Assembly (NCBI RefSeq): GCF_965342175.1
Contig: NZ_CBDRBL010000028.1
Coordinates: 1 to 64,000 of the forward strand
Direction: 5' to 3'
Length of the DNA stretch: 64,000 bases
DNA from: Actinacidiphila sp965342175
GTDB taxonomy: Bacteria > Actinomycetota > Actinomycetes > Streptomycetales > Streptomycetaceae
Shown in pieces: positions 35,536 to 45,537 of the stretch. A program made the position numbers and the translations under genes. Below the pieces are notes generated by a model. The model was not told the DNA's origin. It saw nothing but the letters and a program-made list of their open reading frames with translations, and searched no databases. Each line of letters opens with the position of its first letter. Within the stretch, counting starts at the first letter, position 1.

Positions 35536-37248
35536 ATGCACATCCTGCTCATGGCGTCGGCGTTCAACAGCCTGACGCAGCGCGCCTACGCGGAACTCGG
35601 CGAGCTCGGCCACACCGTCGCCGTGGAGGTGACCCCGGACGCCGACGCCATGCGCACGGCCGTCGCCCGCCACGAGCCGGAACTCGTCGTCGCGCCCATG
35701 CTCACGACGGCGATCCCCGCGGACGTCCGGGCCGCCCGGACCTGCCTGATCGTGCACCCCGGCCCGCCCGGTGACCGCGGCCCGTCCTCGCTCGACCGCG
35801 CCGTGCAGGAGGGCGCCGCGGTCTGGGGCGTGACGGTGTTGCAGGCCGAGGAGGAGATGGACGCGGGCCCGGTGTGGGCCTCGGTGGACTGCGCGGTGCC
35901 GCCCGTCGGCAAGAGCGACCTGTACCGGGGCGAGGTGTCGGACGCGGCGATGGAGGCCGTCCTGCTGGCCGTCGACCGGTTCGCCTCGGGCGCGTACGTC
36001 CCCAGACAGCAGGACGACCCGGCGCTCAGGGCGGTCGTGAGCGTCCGGCCCCCGCTCCGGCAGGACGAGCGGCGCATCGACTGGACCGCCGACCCGACCG
36101 CGACCGTGCTGCGCAAGCTACGCGCCGCAGACTCCAGGCCTGGCGTCCTGGACGAACTCCTCGGCGCCCCGTGGTTCCTGCACGGCGGCCACCCCGAGGA
36201 CCGGCTGCGCGGCGCACCCGGAAGACTGCTGGCCACCCGCTCGGGCGCGGTGTGCCGGGCCACCCGCGACGGCGCGGTGTGGATCCCCCGTCTGCGGCCC
36301 CGCCCCGCTCCGGACGGCCCGCCCACGTTCGCGCTGCCCGCCGTCACCGCTCTCGGCGACCGCCTGCCGCCGCTGCCGGAGGACCCGCTGCCCCCGGAGT
36401 CCGCCGGCGACCGGGACACCTGGGCCGACATCCGCTACCGCGAGGAAGGCACGGCAGGCGTCCTGTCGTTCACCTTCCCGGGCGGCGCCATGTCCGCCGC
36501 CGACAGCCGCCGGCTCCTCGCGGCGTACCGCCACGCCTGCACACGGCCCACCTCGGTGCTGGTGCTGGGCGGCACCCGGGACGTGTTCTCCAACGGCATC
36601 GACCTCAAGACCATCGAGGCCGCCGCCGATCCGGGCGCCGAGTCCTGGGCCGCCATCACCGCCATCGACGACCTGGTCGAGGCCGTCCTCACCACCACCG
36701 ACCGCCTGGTGGTCGCCGCACTCGGCGGCAACGCGGGCGCGGGCGGCGTGATGCTCGCCCTGGCCGCGGACGAGGTCTGGTGCCGCCAGGGCGCGGTGCT
36801 CAACCCGCACTACCGGCTGATGGGCCTGTACGGCTCGGAGTACTGGACGTACACCCTGCCCCGCCGGGTCGGCCCCGCCACGGCCGCACGCCTGACGGAG
36901 CAGGCCCTTCCGGTCGGCGCGGCCGCCGCCCTGCGGATCGGCCTGGTGGACCGGCTGCTGATGTGCGGCCCGCAGGAATTCGGCGCCGACGTCGCCCGCC
37001 TCGCGGCCCGCCTGGCCCGCTCGGCCGGGATCCAGTCCAGGATCGCCGCCAAGAAGGCGGAGGCGGACCGCCGTGAGGCAGAGCGCCCCCTGGCACACCA
37101 TCGCGCGACGGAACTCGCCCGCATGCGCGAGGCCTTCTTCGACCCCGGTTCCCCCTACCACGCGCTGCGCTCCGCCTTCGTGCACCGCCGCGCGCCCGCC
37201 GGCACCCCGCCCCACCTGCGCGCCGCACCGGACGCCACCTGCCCGTGA
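35536..37248 (+). CDS. hypX: HypX hydrogenase maturation protein (CO ligand from formyl-THF)
   Basis: 570 residues with two domains. Residues 1-~270 resemble formyltransferases that use N10-formyl-tetrahydrofolate (HPGPPGDRGPSSLDRA near residue 75). Residues ~300-540 are crotonase-like (FSNGIDLKTIE; GGNAGAGGVMLALAADEVW; LNPHYRLMGLYGSEYW), the combination specific to HypX/HoxX. HypX supplies the CO ligand of the [NiFe] active site under aerobic conditions by way of formyl-CoA. GGGAGG precedes the ATG by six bases. It lies 1.3 kb ahead of the hydrogenase subunit genes, separated only by a reverse toxin-antitoxin pair. Confidence 0.93.
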   Translation: MHILLMASAFNSLTQRAYAELGELGHTVAVEVTPDADAMRTAVARHEPELVVAPMLTTAIPADVRAARTCLIVHPGPPGDRGPSSLDRAVQEGAAVWGVTVLQAEEEMDAGPVWASVDCAVPPVGKSDLYRGEVSDAAMEAVLLAVDRFASGAYVPRQQDDPALRAVVSVRPPLRQDERRIDWTADPTATVLRKLRAADSRPGVLDELLGAPWFLHGGHPEDRLRGAPGRLLATRSGAVCRATRDGAVWIPRLRPRPAPDGPPTFALPAVTALGDRLPPLPEDPLPPESAGDRDTWADIRYREEGTAGVLSFTFPGGAMSAADSRRLLAAYRHACTRPTSVLVLGGTRDVFSNGIDLKTIEAAADPGAESWAAITAIDDLVEAVLTTTDRLVVAALGGNAGAGGVMLALAADEVWCRQGAVLNPHYRLMGLYGSEYWTYTLPRRVGPATAARLTEQALPVGAAAALRIGLVDRLLMCGPQEFGADVARLAARLARSAGIQSRIAAKKAEADRREAERPLAHHRATELARMREAFFDPGSPYHALRSAFVHRRAPAGTPPHLRAAPDATCP

Positions 37249-37585
37249 GCACGCACCGCCCGGTCGGGTCTTCAGGGGGCCGTCTCAAGGACACGCTTCT
37301 CCGAGTCGCGACCACCAGGACCCACCCGCCGTCAGCCGGCTCCGCCTCCAGCCGGTCAACCGGCTCGAAGTCCTGCCCGCCGGCCGCCACTTCACCGACC
37401 CCGACCTCATCGTCGCGGGCAGCACCTGGACCCTCCCGGCAAGGACGAGCACACGCGCGGAGGCAGGCCTGCAGCACGGCGACCGGAGCCGAGCTCGCGT
37501 GACCGTCCGGCCACACGTCGCCGACTGCGCGGCGGCCGCTGTCGATGCCGATGACGTGTCTTCCTCGCTCACCCAGTGCGCCCTC
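37249..37585. other. Gap without a recognised gene
   Basis: About 340 bases between hypX and the end of the Doc-like gene. Overlapping short frames on both strands carry no recognisable motif. A 3' remnant of a lost gene is possible. Confidence 0.35.
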
Positions 37586-37960
37586 CTACGCCGCCACCCA
37601 CCCTCGGAGGGCCTCCGCCACCGCCCGCACATTCAGGGCGTCCCGGTCGATGCGTGCCGCAAGCTCCGCCGCCTCCTTCGCGCCGACCGTCACGATCGCC
37701 CCGCTCGCCGTCAGGTACGCCGCCGCGACCACAGCACCGAACAGCTCATTCGCGTGCTCCAGCGCCGGCACCCGGATGAGCTGGTGCATCAGCGCGGCCG
37801 CACGATGGTGCGCCTCCGCGTACACCGGGGTGTCCATCACCTTGTCCGCGTGTCTCGCCACCGCGGCCGCCATCGACCCGAAGTCGGTCACGTCGGGGTC
37901 ACCGGGCATGTTCCGGTGGGTGAGGTCCAGCAGCCACGCCCGGTCGATGTGGACGATCAC
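37586..37960 (-). CDS. Doc/Fic-type toxin with degenerate catalytic motif
   Basis: 124 residues from a GTG that overlaps the stop of the antitoxin gene (GTGA). The helical layout is that of Doc toxins: DFGSMAAAVARH, then HHRAAALMHQLIRVPALEHANELFGAVVAAAYL where Doc proteins carry HPFxDGNKRxA. The catalytic His, Asn and Arg/Lys of the Fic motif (HxFx(D/A)GNxxR) are not kept: the segment reads VPALEHANELF. It may be an inactive toxin or use a diverged site. Fic/Doc enzymes normally phosphorylate or AMPylate a target such as EF-Tu. Confidence 0.75.
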   Translation of the reverse strand: MIVHIDRAWLLDLTHRNMPGDPDVTDFGSMAAAVARHADKVMDTPVYAEAHHRAAALMHQLIRVPALEHANELFGAVVAAAYLTASGAIVTVGAKEAAELAARIDRDALNVRAVAEALRGWVAA

Positions 37961-38202
37961 GCGGCGGCCCCGGCATCGTCTCCGGCCTTGGGGTGCCCGA
38001 ACTGCTCGGCGAAGGTGTCGCCCCAGGCATCGGCGAAGTGCGCGCCCGCGCCGAGGAACCGGTGCCGCAGATCGTTCGCCTCGTCCGCGAGAACCTGCCG
38101 GGCGTATTCCGTCACGCTCATACCGGCGGCCGCCGCGCGCGCCTCGATCCCGGCGGCCGTCTCCGCGTCCACCCGCACATTGATCTGCCTCTGGCTGCTC
38201 AT
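37957..38202 (-). CDS. Ribbon-helix-helix antitoxin of the Doc-like pair
   Basis: 81 residues. RQINVRVDAETAAGIEARAAAAGMSVTEYARQVLADEA (residues ~4-42) is a ribbon-helix-helix DNA-binding domain; the acidic/aromatic tail should wrap the toxin. Four-base overlap with the toxin start implies coupled translation. ATG chosen at MSSQRQ; an in-frame extension upstream is Arg-rich and unlikely. The pair is transcribed against the hydrogenase genes. Confidence 0.85.
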   Translation of the reverse strand: MSSQRQINVRVDAETAAGIEARAAAAGMSVTEYARQVLADEANDLRHRFLGAGAHFADAWGDTFAEQFGHPKAGDDAGAAA

Positions 38203-38559
38203 GCGCCCACAGTAGCGGCTGGTACGCGCCGCTACATGGGCTTTCGGCGGGTGCTCTCCCCGTGCTGGACGCACCACTGCCAAGCTCGCTGCGTCTCCCC
38301 GGCACAGCCTCGCGTTCCGCCGGCCTCACGCCCGGCCGACCGGTGACCGCGCGGTGCGGAGCACCCCCGGCCGGGAACGGCGGCCCGACAGCGACGCCGT
38401 ACCGGCGGAAAGAGAGCAGCAGGCCGACCGGCGAGACCCGCGATCGCGGTGCGGTCACCGTATTGGCCCTCTTCGACGTCCCGTCCCGGCGAGCCACTCG
38501 CTATGAAGGGGAATAGATGCCTTTATGTGGCATTTGTCGCTCGATGAGGAGGCATCCCG
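38203..38559. promoter_or_regulatory. Hydrogenase structural operon promoter region
   Basis: Divergent intergenic region between the antitoxin and hydrogenase small-subunit genes. The last 70 bases are clearly lower in GC and contain an inverted repeat ATGCC-N7-GGCAT (38,517-38,533), followed by the GAGGAGG ribosome site of the small subunit. No gene recognised. Confidence 0.5.
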
Positions 38560-39645
<1,086 letters not shown>

Positions 39646-39710
39646 GCCCATGGCACCGCCCAGGCCGCTGACACCCACCTCCCCCGCTTGACGAAGGGCA
39701 CGCACACACC

Positions 39711-41495
39711 ATGGCTCCGAAGACGAGGACGGCCGGAGACGGCAGCGGCCTGATGGAGATGTCCTGGGATCCGATCACCCGGATCGTGGGCAGCCTCGGC
39801 ATCCACACGAAGATCGACTTCAAGCAGAAGCGCGTCGCGGAGTGCTACAGCACCTCGTCGGTCTTCCGCGGCTACAGCGTCTTCATGCGGGGCAAGGACC
39901 CCCGCGACGCGCACTTCATCACCAGCCGCATCTGCGGCATCTGCGGCGACAACCACGCCACCTGCTCGGTCTACACGCAGAACATGGCGTACGGGGTGAA
40001 GCCGCCGCACCTCGGCGAGTGGATCATCAACCTCGGCGAGGCCGCGGAGTTCATGTTCGACCACAACATCTTCCAGGAGAACCTGGTCGGGGTCGACTAC
40101 TGCGAGAAGATGGTCCGCGAGACCAATCCGGGTGTCATGGAGCAGGCCGACCGCACCGAGGCCCCGCACGCCGCCGACCACGGCTACCGCACCATCGGCG
40201 ACATCATGCGCTCGCTCAACCCGCTCGAGGGCGAGTTCTACCGCGAGGCGCTGCAGGTCAGCCGCTACACCCGCGAGATGTTCTGCCTGATGGAGGGCCG
40301 GCACGTCCACCCCTCCACCCTCTACGCGGGCGGTGTCGGCACCATCGCGTCGGTGCAGCTGTTCACCGACTACCTCACCCGCCTGATGCGGTATGTGGAG
40401 TTCATGAAGCGCGTCGTGCCGCTCCACGACGACCTCTTCGACTTCTTCTACGAGGCCATGCCGGGCTACGAGGAGGTCGGCCGCCGCCGCGTCATGCTGG
40501 GCTGCTGGGGCGCGTTCAACGACCCGGATCACTGCGACTTCACCTACGCCAACATGACCGACTGGGGACGGAGGATGTTCGTCTCCCCCGGCATCGTGGT
40601 GGACGGGAAACTGGTCACCAACGACCTCACGCAGATCAACCTGGGCATCCGCATCCTGCTGGGCAGCTCCTACTACCAGGACTGGGAGGGCCAGCAGCAG
40701 TTCGTCACCCACGACCCGCTCGGCAACGCCGTCGACCCGCGGCACCCCTGGAACCAGCACACCATCCCCGCGCCGCAGAAGCGCGACTTCGGCGACAAGT
40801 ACAGCTGGGTGATGTCGCCGCGCTGGTTCGACGGCAAGGACCACCTGGCGCTGGACACCGGCGGCGGCCCGCTCGCCCGGTTGTGGTCGACCGCCCTCAA
40901 CGGCCTGGTCGACCTGGGCTATGTGAAGGCCACCGGCCACAGCGTGGTCATCAACCTGCCCCGGACGCTCACCAAGCCGGAGACCACCCTCGAGTGGAAG
41001 ATCCCGCAGTGGAGCAACGCCCTGGAGCGCAACCGGGCCCGCACCTACTTCCAGGCCTACGCCGCCGCCTGCGCCCTGCACTTCGCCGAGAAGGGTCTGG
41101 AGGAGGTCCGCGCGGGCCGCACCCAGACGTGGGAGAAGTTCGAGGTCCCGGACGAGAGCATCGGCGTCGGCTTCACCGAGGCGGTGCGCGGTGTGCTCTC
41201 GCACCACATGGTCATCCGCGACGGCAAGATCGCCAACTACCACCCGTACCCGCCGACCCCGTGGAACGCCAGCGTCCGCGACAGCTACGGCACCCCGGGC
41301 CCGTATGAGGACGCGGTGCAGAACACGCCGATCTTCGAGGAGAACCCGCCGGAGAACTTCAAGGGCATCGACATCATGCGGGCCGTGCGCAGCTTCGACC
41401 CGTGTCTGCCGTGCGGCGTGCACATGTACGTCGGCGGCGGGCGCACCGTGGAGAAGCTCCACGTCCCCACCGGCCTGAGCGGTATGGCCGGATGA
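39711..41495 (+). CDS. hhyL: Group 1h [NiFe] hydrogenase large subunit
   Basis: 594 residues carrying the Ni-Fe(CN)2CO site. Both Cys pairs are present: SRICGICGDNHATC (C75, C78) and DPCLPCGVHMY (C565, C568). The precursor continues 23 residues beyond His571, the usual cleavage point, so it needs proteolytic maturation by the protease encoded further down. The L1/L2 signatures match the oxygen-insensitive group 1h enzymes. It follows hhyS by 65 bp and its stop overlaps the NifU-like start (ATGA). Confidence 0.97.
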   Translation: MAPKTRTAGDGSGLMEMSWDPITRIVGSLGIHTKIDFKQKRVAECYSTSSVFRGYSVFMRGKDPRDAHFITSRICGICGDNHATCSVYTQNMAYGVKPPHLGEWIINLGEAAEFMFDHNIFQENLVGVDYCEKMVRETNPGVMEQADRTEAPHAADHGYRTIGDIMRSLNPLEGEFYREALQVSRYTREMFCLMEGRHVHPSTLYAGGVGTIASVQLFTDYLTRLMRYVEFMKRVVPLHDDLFDFFYEAMPGYEEVGRRRVMLGCWGAFNDPDHCDFTYANMTDWGRRMFVSPGIVVDGKLVTNDLTQINLGIRILLGSSYYQDWEGQQQFVTHDPLGNAVDPRHPWNQHTIPAPQKRDFGDKYSWVMSPRWFDGKDHLALDTGGGPLARLWSTALNGLVDLGYVKATGHSVVINLPRTLTKPETTLEWKIPQWSNALERNRARTYFQAYAAACALHFAEKGLEEVRAGRTQTWEKFEVPDESIGVGFTEAVRGVLSHHMVIRDGKIANYHPYPPTPWNASVRDSYGTPGPYEDAVQNTPIFEENPPENFKGIDIMRAVRSFDPCLPCGVHMYVGGGRTVEKLHVPTGLSGMAG

Positions 41496-42013
41496 GCGCC
41501 GAGCAGACGGCGCGGCGCGTCGAGGAGATCCTCGACGCGTTCGCGGCCACTGGCGACGACGAGACGGCGCGCGCCGCGGAGGAACTGGTGCGCACCCTCA
41601 TGGAGTTCTACGGCGCGGGCCTGACCCGCGCGGTCTCGCTGCTGAAGAACGGGGCGGCCGACCCGCTCGCCGTGCTGATGGCCGACGAGATGGTGGCGGG
41701 GCTGCTGACCCTGCACGACCTGCACCCCGAGGACACCCTCACCCGGGTCGGGCGCGCCGTGGAGGCGGCCCGTGCCGGCGCGACGGTGGGCATCGAGCAC
41801 TTCGACCCGGAGACCGGCACGCTGCGGCTGAGTGCCCGCGAGGACGGCGGCTGCGGCTGCCCCAGCACCATGGACGCCACCCGGCAGCGCATCGAGGCCG
41901 CGCTGTCCTGCTTCGCCCCGGAGGTGGCGGTGGTCGAGATGCCGCGCTCCGGTCCGGCGGCGGGAGAGCCCGCGCTGCTGCAGATCGGCGACCGTCCGCC
42001 GGGGGCGCCGTGA
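41492..42013 (+). CDS. NifU-like Fe-S scaffold domain protein of the hydrogenase operon
   Basis: 173 residues. The N-terminal ~90 residues are helical and acidic; the C-terminal part resembles the NifU/Nfu domain but with GGCGCPSTMDATRQRIEAAL, a CxC-type cluster site (residues ~121-123), instead of the usual CxxC. A protein of this type recurs beside group 1h hydrogenases and is presumed to deliver an Fe-S cluster to the subunits. Translationally coupled to both neighbours by 4-bp overlaps. Confidence 0.85.
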   Translation: MSAEQTARRVEEILDAFAATGDDETARAAEELVRTLMEFYGAGLTRAVSLLKNGAADPLAVLMADEMVAGLLTLHDLHPEDTLTRVGRAVEAARAGATVGIEHFDPETGTLRLSAREDGGCGCPSTMDATRQRIEAALSCFAPEVAVVEMPRSGPAAGEPALLQIGDRPPGAP

Positions 42014-42681
42014 GCGGGCGGGCCCGCGGAACAGGACTGCGCCGCTTCGTCACGCCCCGGCAGCCCGCGCCCGAGCGCTGCGAGCTGTGCGGGGTGGAGC
42101 TGACGGGCCCGCACCGGCATCTGGTCGACACCGGCAACCGCGCGCTGGCCTGCGCCTGCGTCCCGTGCGCGCTGCTGTTCGAACGGCCCGGGGCGGGCGG
42201 CGGGCGTTTCGCCTCGGTGCCCGACCGGGTGCTGAGCGACCCGGGCTCGGTGCCCGACGCGGCCTCATGGCAGCGGCTGCGCATCCCCGTCTCGGTCGCC
42301 TTCTTCTTCCACAACTCGGCGCTCGACCGGCCCGTGGTCCTCTACCCGAGCCCGGCCGGCGCCACCGAGAGCGAGGTCGACCCCGACACCTGGCGGGCCG
42401 TATTCGGCGGCTCGCCGCTGGCCGACGCGCTGCGACCGGACGTGGAGGCGCTGCTGGTCCGCCGGGACCGCGACGGCGGCGGAGACGACAGCGGCGGCAC
42501 GGGTGGCTCCGGCGAGTGCTTCCTCCTCCCGGTCGACCGGGCCTATGAGCTGGTGGGCCGGCTCCGTCTGAACTGGCAGGGATTCGACGGCGGTTCCGGC
42601 GCCCGCGCCGAGTTGGCCGCCTTCTTCGACGACGTGAGAGAGCGGGCCGCCTCGGCGCCGCGGGAGGGGTTGCCGACGTGA
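42010..42681 (+). CDS. DUF5947 hydrogenase-associated protein
   Basis: 223 residues. The N-terminal CELCGVEL and the following CACVPCALLFE form a four-Cys, rubredoxin-like metal site (residues ~24-60). The rest has mixed alpha/beta character with FFFHNSALDRPVVLYPSPAGATESEV and ends in a segment LRLNWQGFDGG. I recognise it as DUF5947, found mainly with group 1h hydrogenases. A role as electron carrier or assembly factor is inference from the Cys motif and context. Coupled by ATGA to the previous gene and by GTGA to the next. Confidence 0.8.
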   Translation: MSGRARGTGLRRFVTPRQPAPERCELCGVELTGPHRHLVDTGNRALACACVPCALLFERPGAGGGRFASVPDRVLSDPGSVPDAASWQRLRIPVSVAFFFHNSALDRPVVLYPSPAGATESEVDPDTWRAVFGGSPLADALRPDVEALLVRRDRDGGGDDSGGTGGSGECFLLPVDRAYELVGRLRLNWQGFDGGSGARAELAAFFDDVRERAASAPREGLPT

Positions 42682-43325
42682 CCGAGCTGGACTTCGGCTG
42701 CACGGGGGTACGGGCCGATCCGTACGCCGCCGGACCGACGCTGGTCTTCCGGCTGCGGATCACCGCGCACGGCGGGGAGCGGGTGCACGCCCTCGCGCTG
42801 CGCTGCCAGTTGCGCATCGAGCCGGCGCAGCGGGCGTACGGCCACACGGAGGAGCGGGGTCTTCGTGACCTGTTCGGCGGGCGCGAGCGGTGGGGCAGCA
42901 CGCTGCAGCCGCTGCAGTTCGCGCAGGTGGCGCTGATGGTGCCGGGCTTCACCGGGGAGACCGAGGTGGACCTGCCGGTGCCGTGCACCTACGACATGGA
43001 CGTCGCCTCGACGAAGTACTTCGAGTCCCTGGAGGACGGTGAGGCGCCGTTGCTCCTGCTCTTCTCCGGCACGGCCTTCGCCGGGCCCGGCGGCTTCCAG
43101 GTGCGGCCGGTGCCCTGGGACAAGGAGGCCGTGTGCCGCATGCCGGTGGCCGTGTGGCGCGAGGCGATCGACGCCCACTTCCCCGGGTGCGGCTGGATCC
43201 GGCTCCCCCGCGCCGCGCTGGAGTCGCTGCGCTCCTTCCGCAGCGCGCACGCCCTGCCCTCGTGGGAGGCGACCGTCGACGCCCTGCTCGCCCGCGCCGC
43301 GGCTACGGCCGGGGGTACGCGGTGA
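42678..43325 (+). CDS. DUF6084 hydrogenase-associated protein
   Basis: 215 residues, mostly beta-strand in character: LVFRLRITAHGGERVHALALRCQLRIEP, LMVPGFTGETEVDLPVPCTYDMDVASTKYF and FSGTAFAG. The layout suggests a beta-sandwich scaffold or binding domain. It matches my memory of DUF6084, a family restricted to hydrogenase loci of actinobacteria. No catalytic motif seen. GTG start overlapping the previous stop; next gene begins inside its own stop. Confidence 0.75.
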   Translation: MTELDFGCTGVRADPYAAGPTLVFRLRITAHGGERVHALALRCQLRIEPAQRAYGHTEERGLRDLFGGRERWGSTLQPLQFAQVALMVPGFTGETEVDLPVPCTYDMDVASTKYFESLEDGEAPLLLLFSGTAFAGPGGFQVRPVPWDKEAVCRMPVAVWREAIDAHFPGCGWIRLPRAALESLRSFRSAHALPSWEATVDALLARAAATAGGTR

Positions 43326-44686
43326 CGGCCGCCGAGGATCGTTTCGCGACCGCCCGCCAGGCGGCCGACGCCGTGCTGTTCGAGGGCTATGTGCTCTATC
43401 CGTACCGGGCGTCCGCGGCGAAGAACCGGATGCGCTGGCAGTTCGGGGTGCTCATGCCCCCGGCGTGGGCGGCAGCGTCCGGCGAACCCGTCCTGCAGCG
43501 GACCCAGATCCTCATGGAGCCGCGCGCCGACGCCGTGCTCCACGCGGAGTTGCGCTTCCTGCACGCCCAGCGGCGCACGGTGGAACGGATGCTGCTCGAC
43601 GGCGAGTTCGAGCCGACCGACGAGCTCCGGTTGCCCGACCGGGTGCTGGTGCCCTGGGACGAGGGCGTGGAGGAACGCGTCGACGTGTCCGTCGACATCG
43701 CGGCGCTCACCGCGCAGGACGTCGTCCTGCCCTTCACCGTCCCGGCGACGGAGGACACCGAGCTCCTGACCGACGCCTACGGCCTCACCGCCGGGCGCGT
43801 CATGCGCCGCCGGGCCCCTCTCGAGGGCGTCCTGCGGATCTCCGCGGAGGAACTGCCCGGCCCCTACCGGGTGCTGCGGCTGACCGCGGTCGCCGAGAAC
43901 ACCGGGGGCGCCGTCGCAGCCTGCCGGGAGGAGGCGCTGCCGCACGCGCTGGTCTCGGCCCATCTGATGCTCGGGCTGACCGCGGGCTATTTCGTGTCGA
44001 TGACCGACCCGCCGGAGTGGGCGAAGGCCGCCGTCGCCGAGTGCCGCAACGAGAACACCTGGCCGGTGCTGGCGGGGGACGACGCCGCGGCGAACGTGGT
44101 GCTGTCCTCCCCCATCATCCTCGAGGACCATCCGCGGATCGCACCGGAGAGCCCGGGCGCGCTCTACGACGCCACCGAGATCGACGAGATCCTGGCCCTG
44201 CGAACCGCCGCCCTCACCGACGAGGAGAAGCTGCAGGCGCGCGGCACCGACGACCGCGCCGCGGCGGTGATCGACCTCGCCGACTCGATGCCGCCGGAGG
44301 TGATGGAGCGTCTGCACGGCGCGGTGCGCGGGCGGCGCGCGGTCGCCACCGCGCAGACGCCCTCCGGCGCGGTGCCCGAGACCCCCTGGTGGGACCCGGG
44401 CGCCGACGGCTCGGCCGACCCGCTCCGGGACCGCGCCCTGGTCGGCGGCACCTGGGTGTCGGCCGGCAGCCGGGTCGTGCTGCGCCCCGGACTGCGGCGC
44501 ACCGACGCGCAGGACCTCTTCCTGCAGGGGCGCAGCGCCCAGGTGGAGGCCGTACTGCACGACGTGGACGGCGGGGTCCACCTCGCGGTCACCGTCGACG
44601 GCGACCCCGGCGCGGAGATCCGGCGCGAGCAGGGCCGCTTCCTCTACTTCCAGCCGGACGAACTCGCACCCCTGGAGGACATATGA
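43322..44686 (+). CDS. Large hydrogenase-locus protein of unknown function
   Basis: 454 residues from a GTG in a GTGA overlap. It opens with ADAVLFEGYVLYPYRASAAKNRMRWQFGVLMP, contains an alternating beta-rich region (residues ~60-190), then a helical part around LPHALVSAHLMLGLTAGYFVSMTDPPEWA and NVVLSSPIILEDHP, and ends with a short basic/beta module (FLQGRSAQVEAVLHDVDGGVHLAVTVDGDPG) that looks like a separate small domain. Proteins of this kind occur only beside group 1h hydrogenases as far as I recall, pointing to a dedicated role in assembly or electron transfer. No cofactor motif is evident. Confidence 0.75.
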   Translation: MTAAEDRFATARQAADAVLFEGYVLYPYRASAAKNRMRWQFGVLMPPAWAAASGEPVLQRTQILMEPRADAVLHAELRFLHAQRRTVERMLLDGEFEPTDELRLPDRVLVPWDEGVEERVDVSVDIAALTAQDVVLPFTVPATEDTELLTDAYGLTAGRVMRRRAPLEGVLRISAEELPGPYRVLRLTAVAENTGGAVAACREEALPHALVSAHLMLGLTAGYFVSMTDPPEWAKAAVAECRNENTWPVLAGDDAAANVVLSSPIILEDHPRIAPESPGALYDATEIDEILALRTAALTDEEKLQARGTDDRAAAVIDLADSMPPEVMERLHGAVRGRRAVATAQTPSGAVPETPWWDPGADGSADPLRDRALVGGTWVSAGSRVVLRPGLRRTDAQDLFLQGRSAQVEAVLHDVDGGVHLAVTVDGDPGAEIRREQGRFLYFQPDELAPLEDI

Positions 44687-45201
44687 GCGCCGGAGGCGTG
44701 CTCGTCGCGGGCATCGGCAACATCTTCCTCGGCGACGACGGTTTCGGTGTGGAGGTGGTGCGCCGGCTGTCGCGGCAGCCGCTGCCCGACGGCGTCCGCG
44801 TCACCGACACCGGCGTACGGGGCGTGCACCTGGCGTACCAGCTCCTCGACGGGTACCGCAGCGTCGTCCTGGTCGACGCCGTGGCGCGCGGCGGCGCCCC
44901 CGGCACACTGCACGTCATCGAGACGCCGCCGCCGGGCGCGGACGGCCCGGGCGACCTCCTCGTCGACGGGCACCGGATGACCCCGGACACCGTGCTGGCG
45001 CTGCTCGACACCCTCAGCGCCGGAACGGGCGCCCCCAAGCCCTCGCGGGTCCTGGTGGTGGGCTGCGAGCCGGCCTGCCTGGAGGAAGGCATCGGCCTGA
45101 GCGCCCCCGTCGCCGCCGCGGTGGACGAGGCCGTGCGCCTGGTGCTGCGGGTCGTCGGCGAGGAGTGCGGCCGGCCCGCGGACCCGCACACGGTGGCCTG
45201 A
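44683..45201 (+). CDS. Hydrogenase maturation protease (HyaD/HupD family)
   Basis: 172 residues. The N-terminal VAGIGNIFLGDDGFGVEVVRRL is the diagnostic start of [NiFe]-hydrogenase endopeptidases, with the nickel-sensing Glu/Asp positions at D17/G18 region and DAVARGG near residue 65, and a His further on (VDGHRM). It removes the 23-residue C-terminal extension of HhyL after nickel insertion. ATGA overlap with the preceding gene. Confidence 0.93.
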   Translation: MSAGGVLVAGIGNIFLGDDGFGVEVVRRLSRQPLPDGVRVTDTGVRGVHLAYQLLDGYRSVVLVDAVARGGAPGTLHVIETPPPGADGPGDLLVDGHRMTPDTVLALLDTLSAGTGAPKPSRVLVVGCEPACLEEGIGLSAPVAAAVDEAVRLVLRVVGEECGRPADPHTVA

Positions 45202-45267
45202 GCGGCCGCCGCGGCAGCGGAACCCGGACATCGCAAACCAGCGACGAGCAGAAAGGAGCACCCCGCC

Positions 45268-45372
45268 ATGTGGAAGATCGCCCTGGGCGTGGTGGGCGCG
45301 GCCGTGGCCGCCCTCGCCGTGTCGCGCGTCCTGCCGGACGTCAAGCGCTACCTGCACATCCGGTCGATGTGA
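45268..45372 (+). CDS. 34-residue DUF6893-type membrane peptide
   Basis: Very short frame (MWKIALGVVGAAVAALAVSR..., ending YLHIRSM) with an excellent AAAGGAG ribosome site seven bases before ATG. One transmembrane helix followed by a basic tail RVLPDVKRYLHIR. It matches the DUF6893 small-protein family of actinobacteria. Placed between the maturation protease and hypA, so possibly a membrane anchor or interaction peptide for the hydrogenase; that role is inference. Confidence 0.75.
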   Translation: MWKIALGVVGAAVAALAVSRVLPDVKRYLHIRSM

Positions 45373-45537
45373 GGCCGAACGGGTAGGCCGTCGCCGGCCC
45401 GGCGGCGTGGCGGTCCGGGGCCCCCGGCCGGCGGGCCTTCAATGGAGCCGCGTGAGCCGCCGGCACCGCACGCCGGACCGCCCGCCGGCCACCGGCAGCC
45501 GGGGTCCGGCCGGCCCCGCACACCGGAGAAGAGACCG

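Noticed and set aside
39842..41308. A 488-codon plus-strand frame within hhyL
   Set aside because: Out-of-phase shadow of the hydrogenase large subunit gene.
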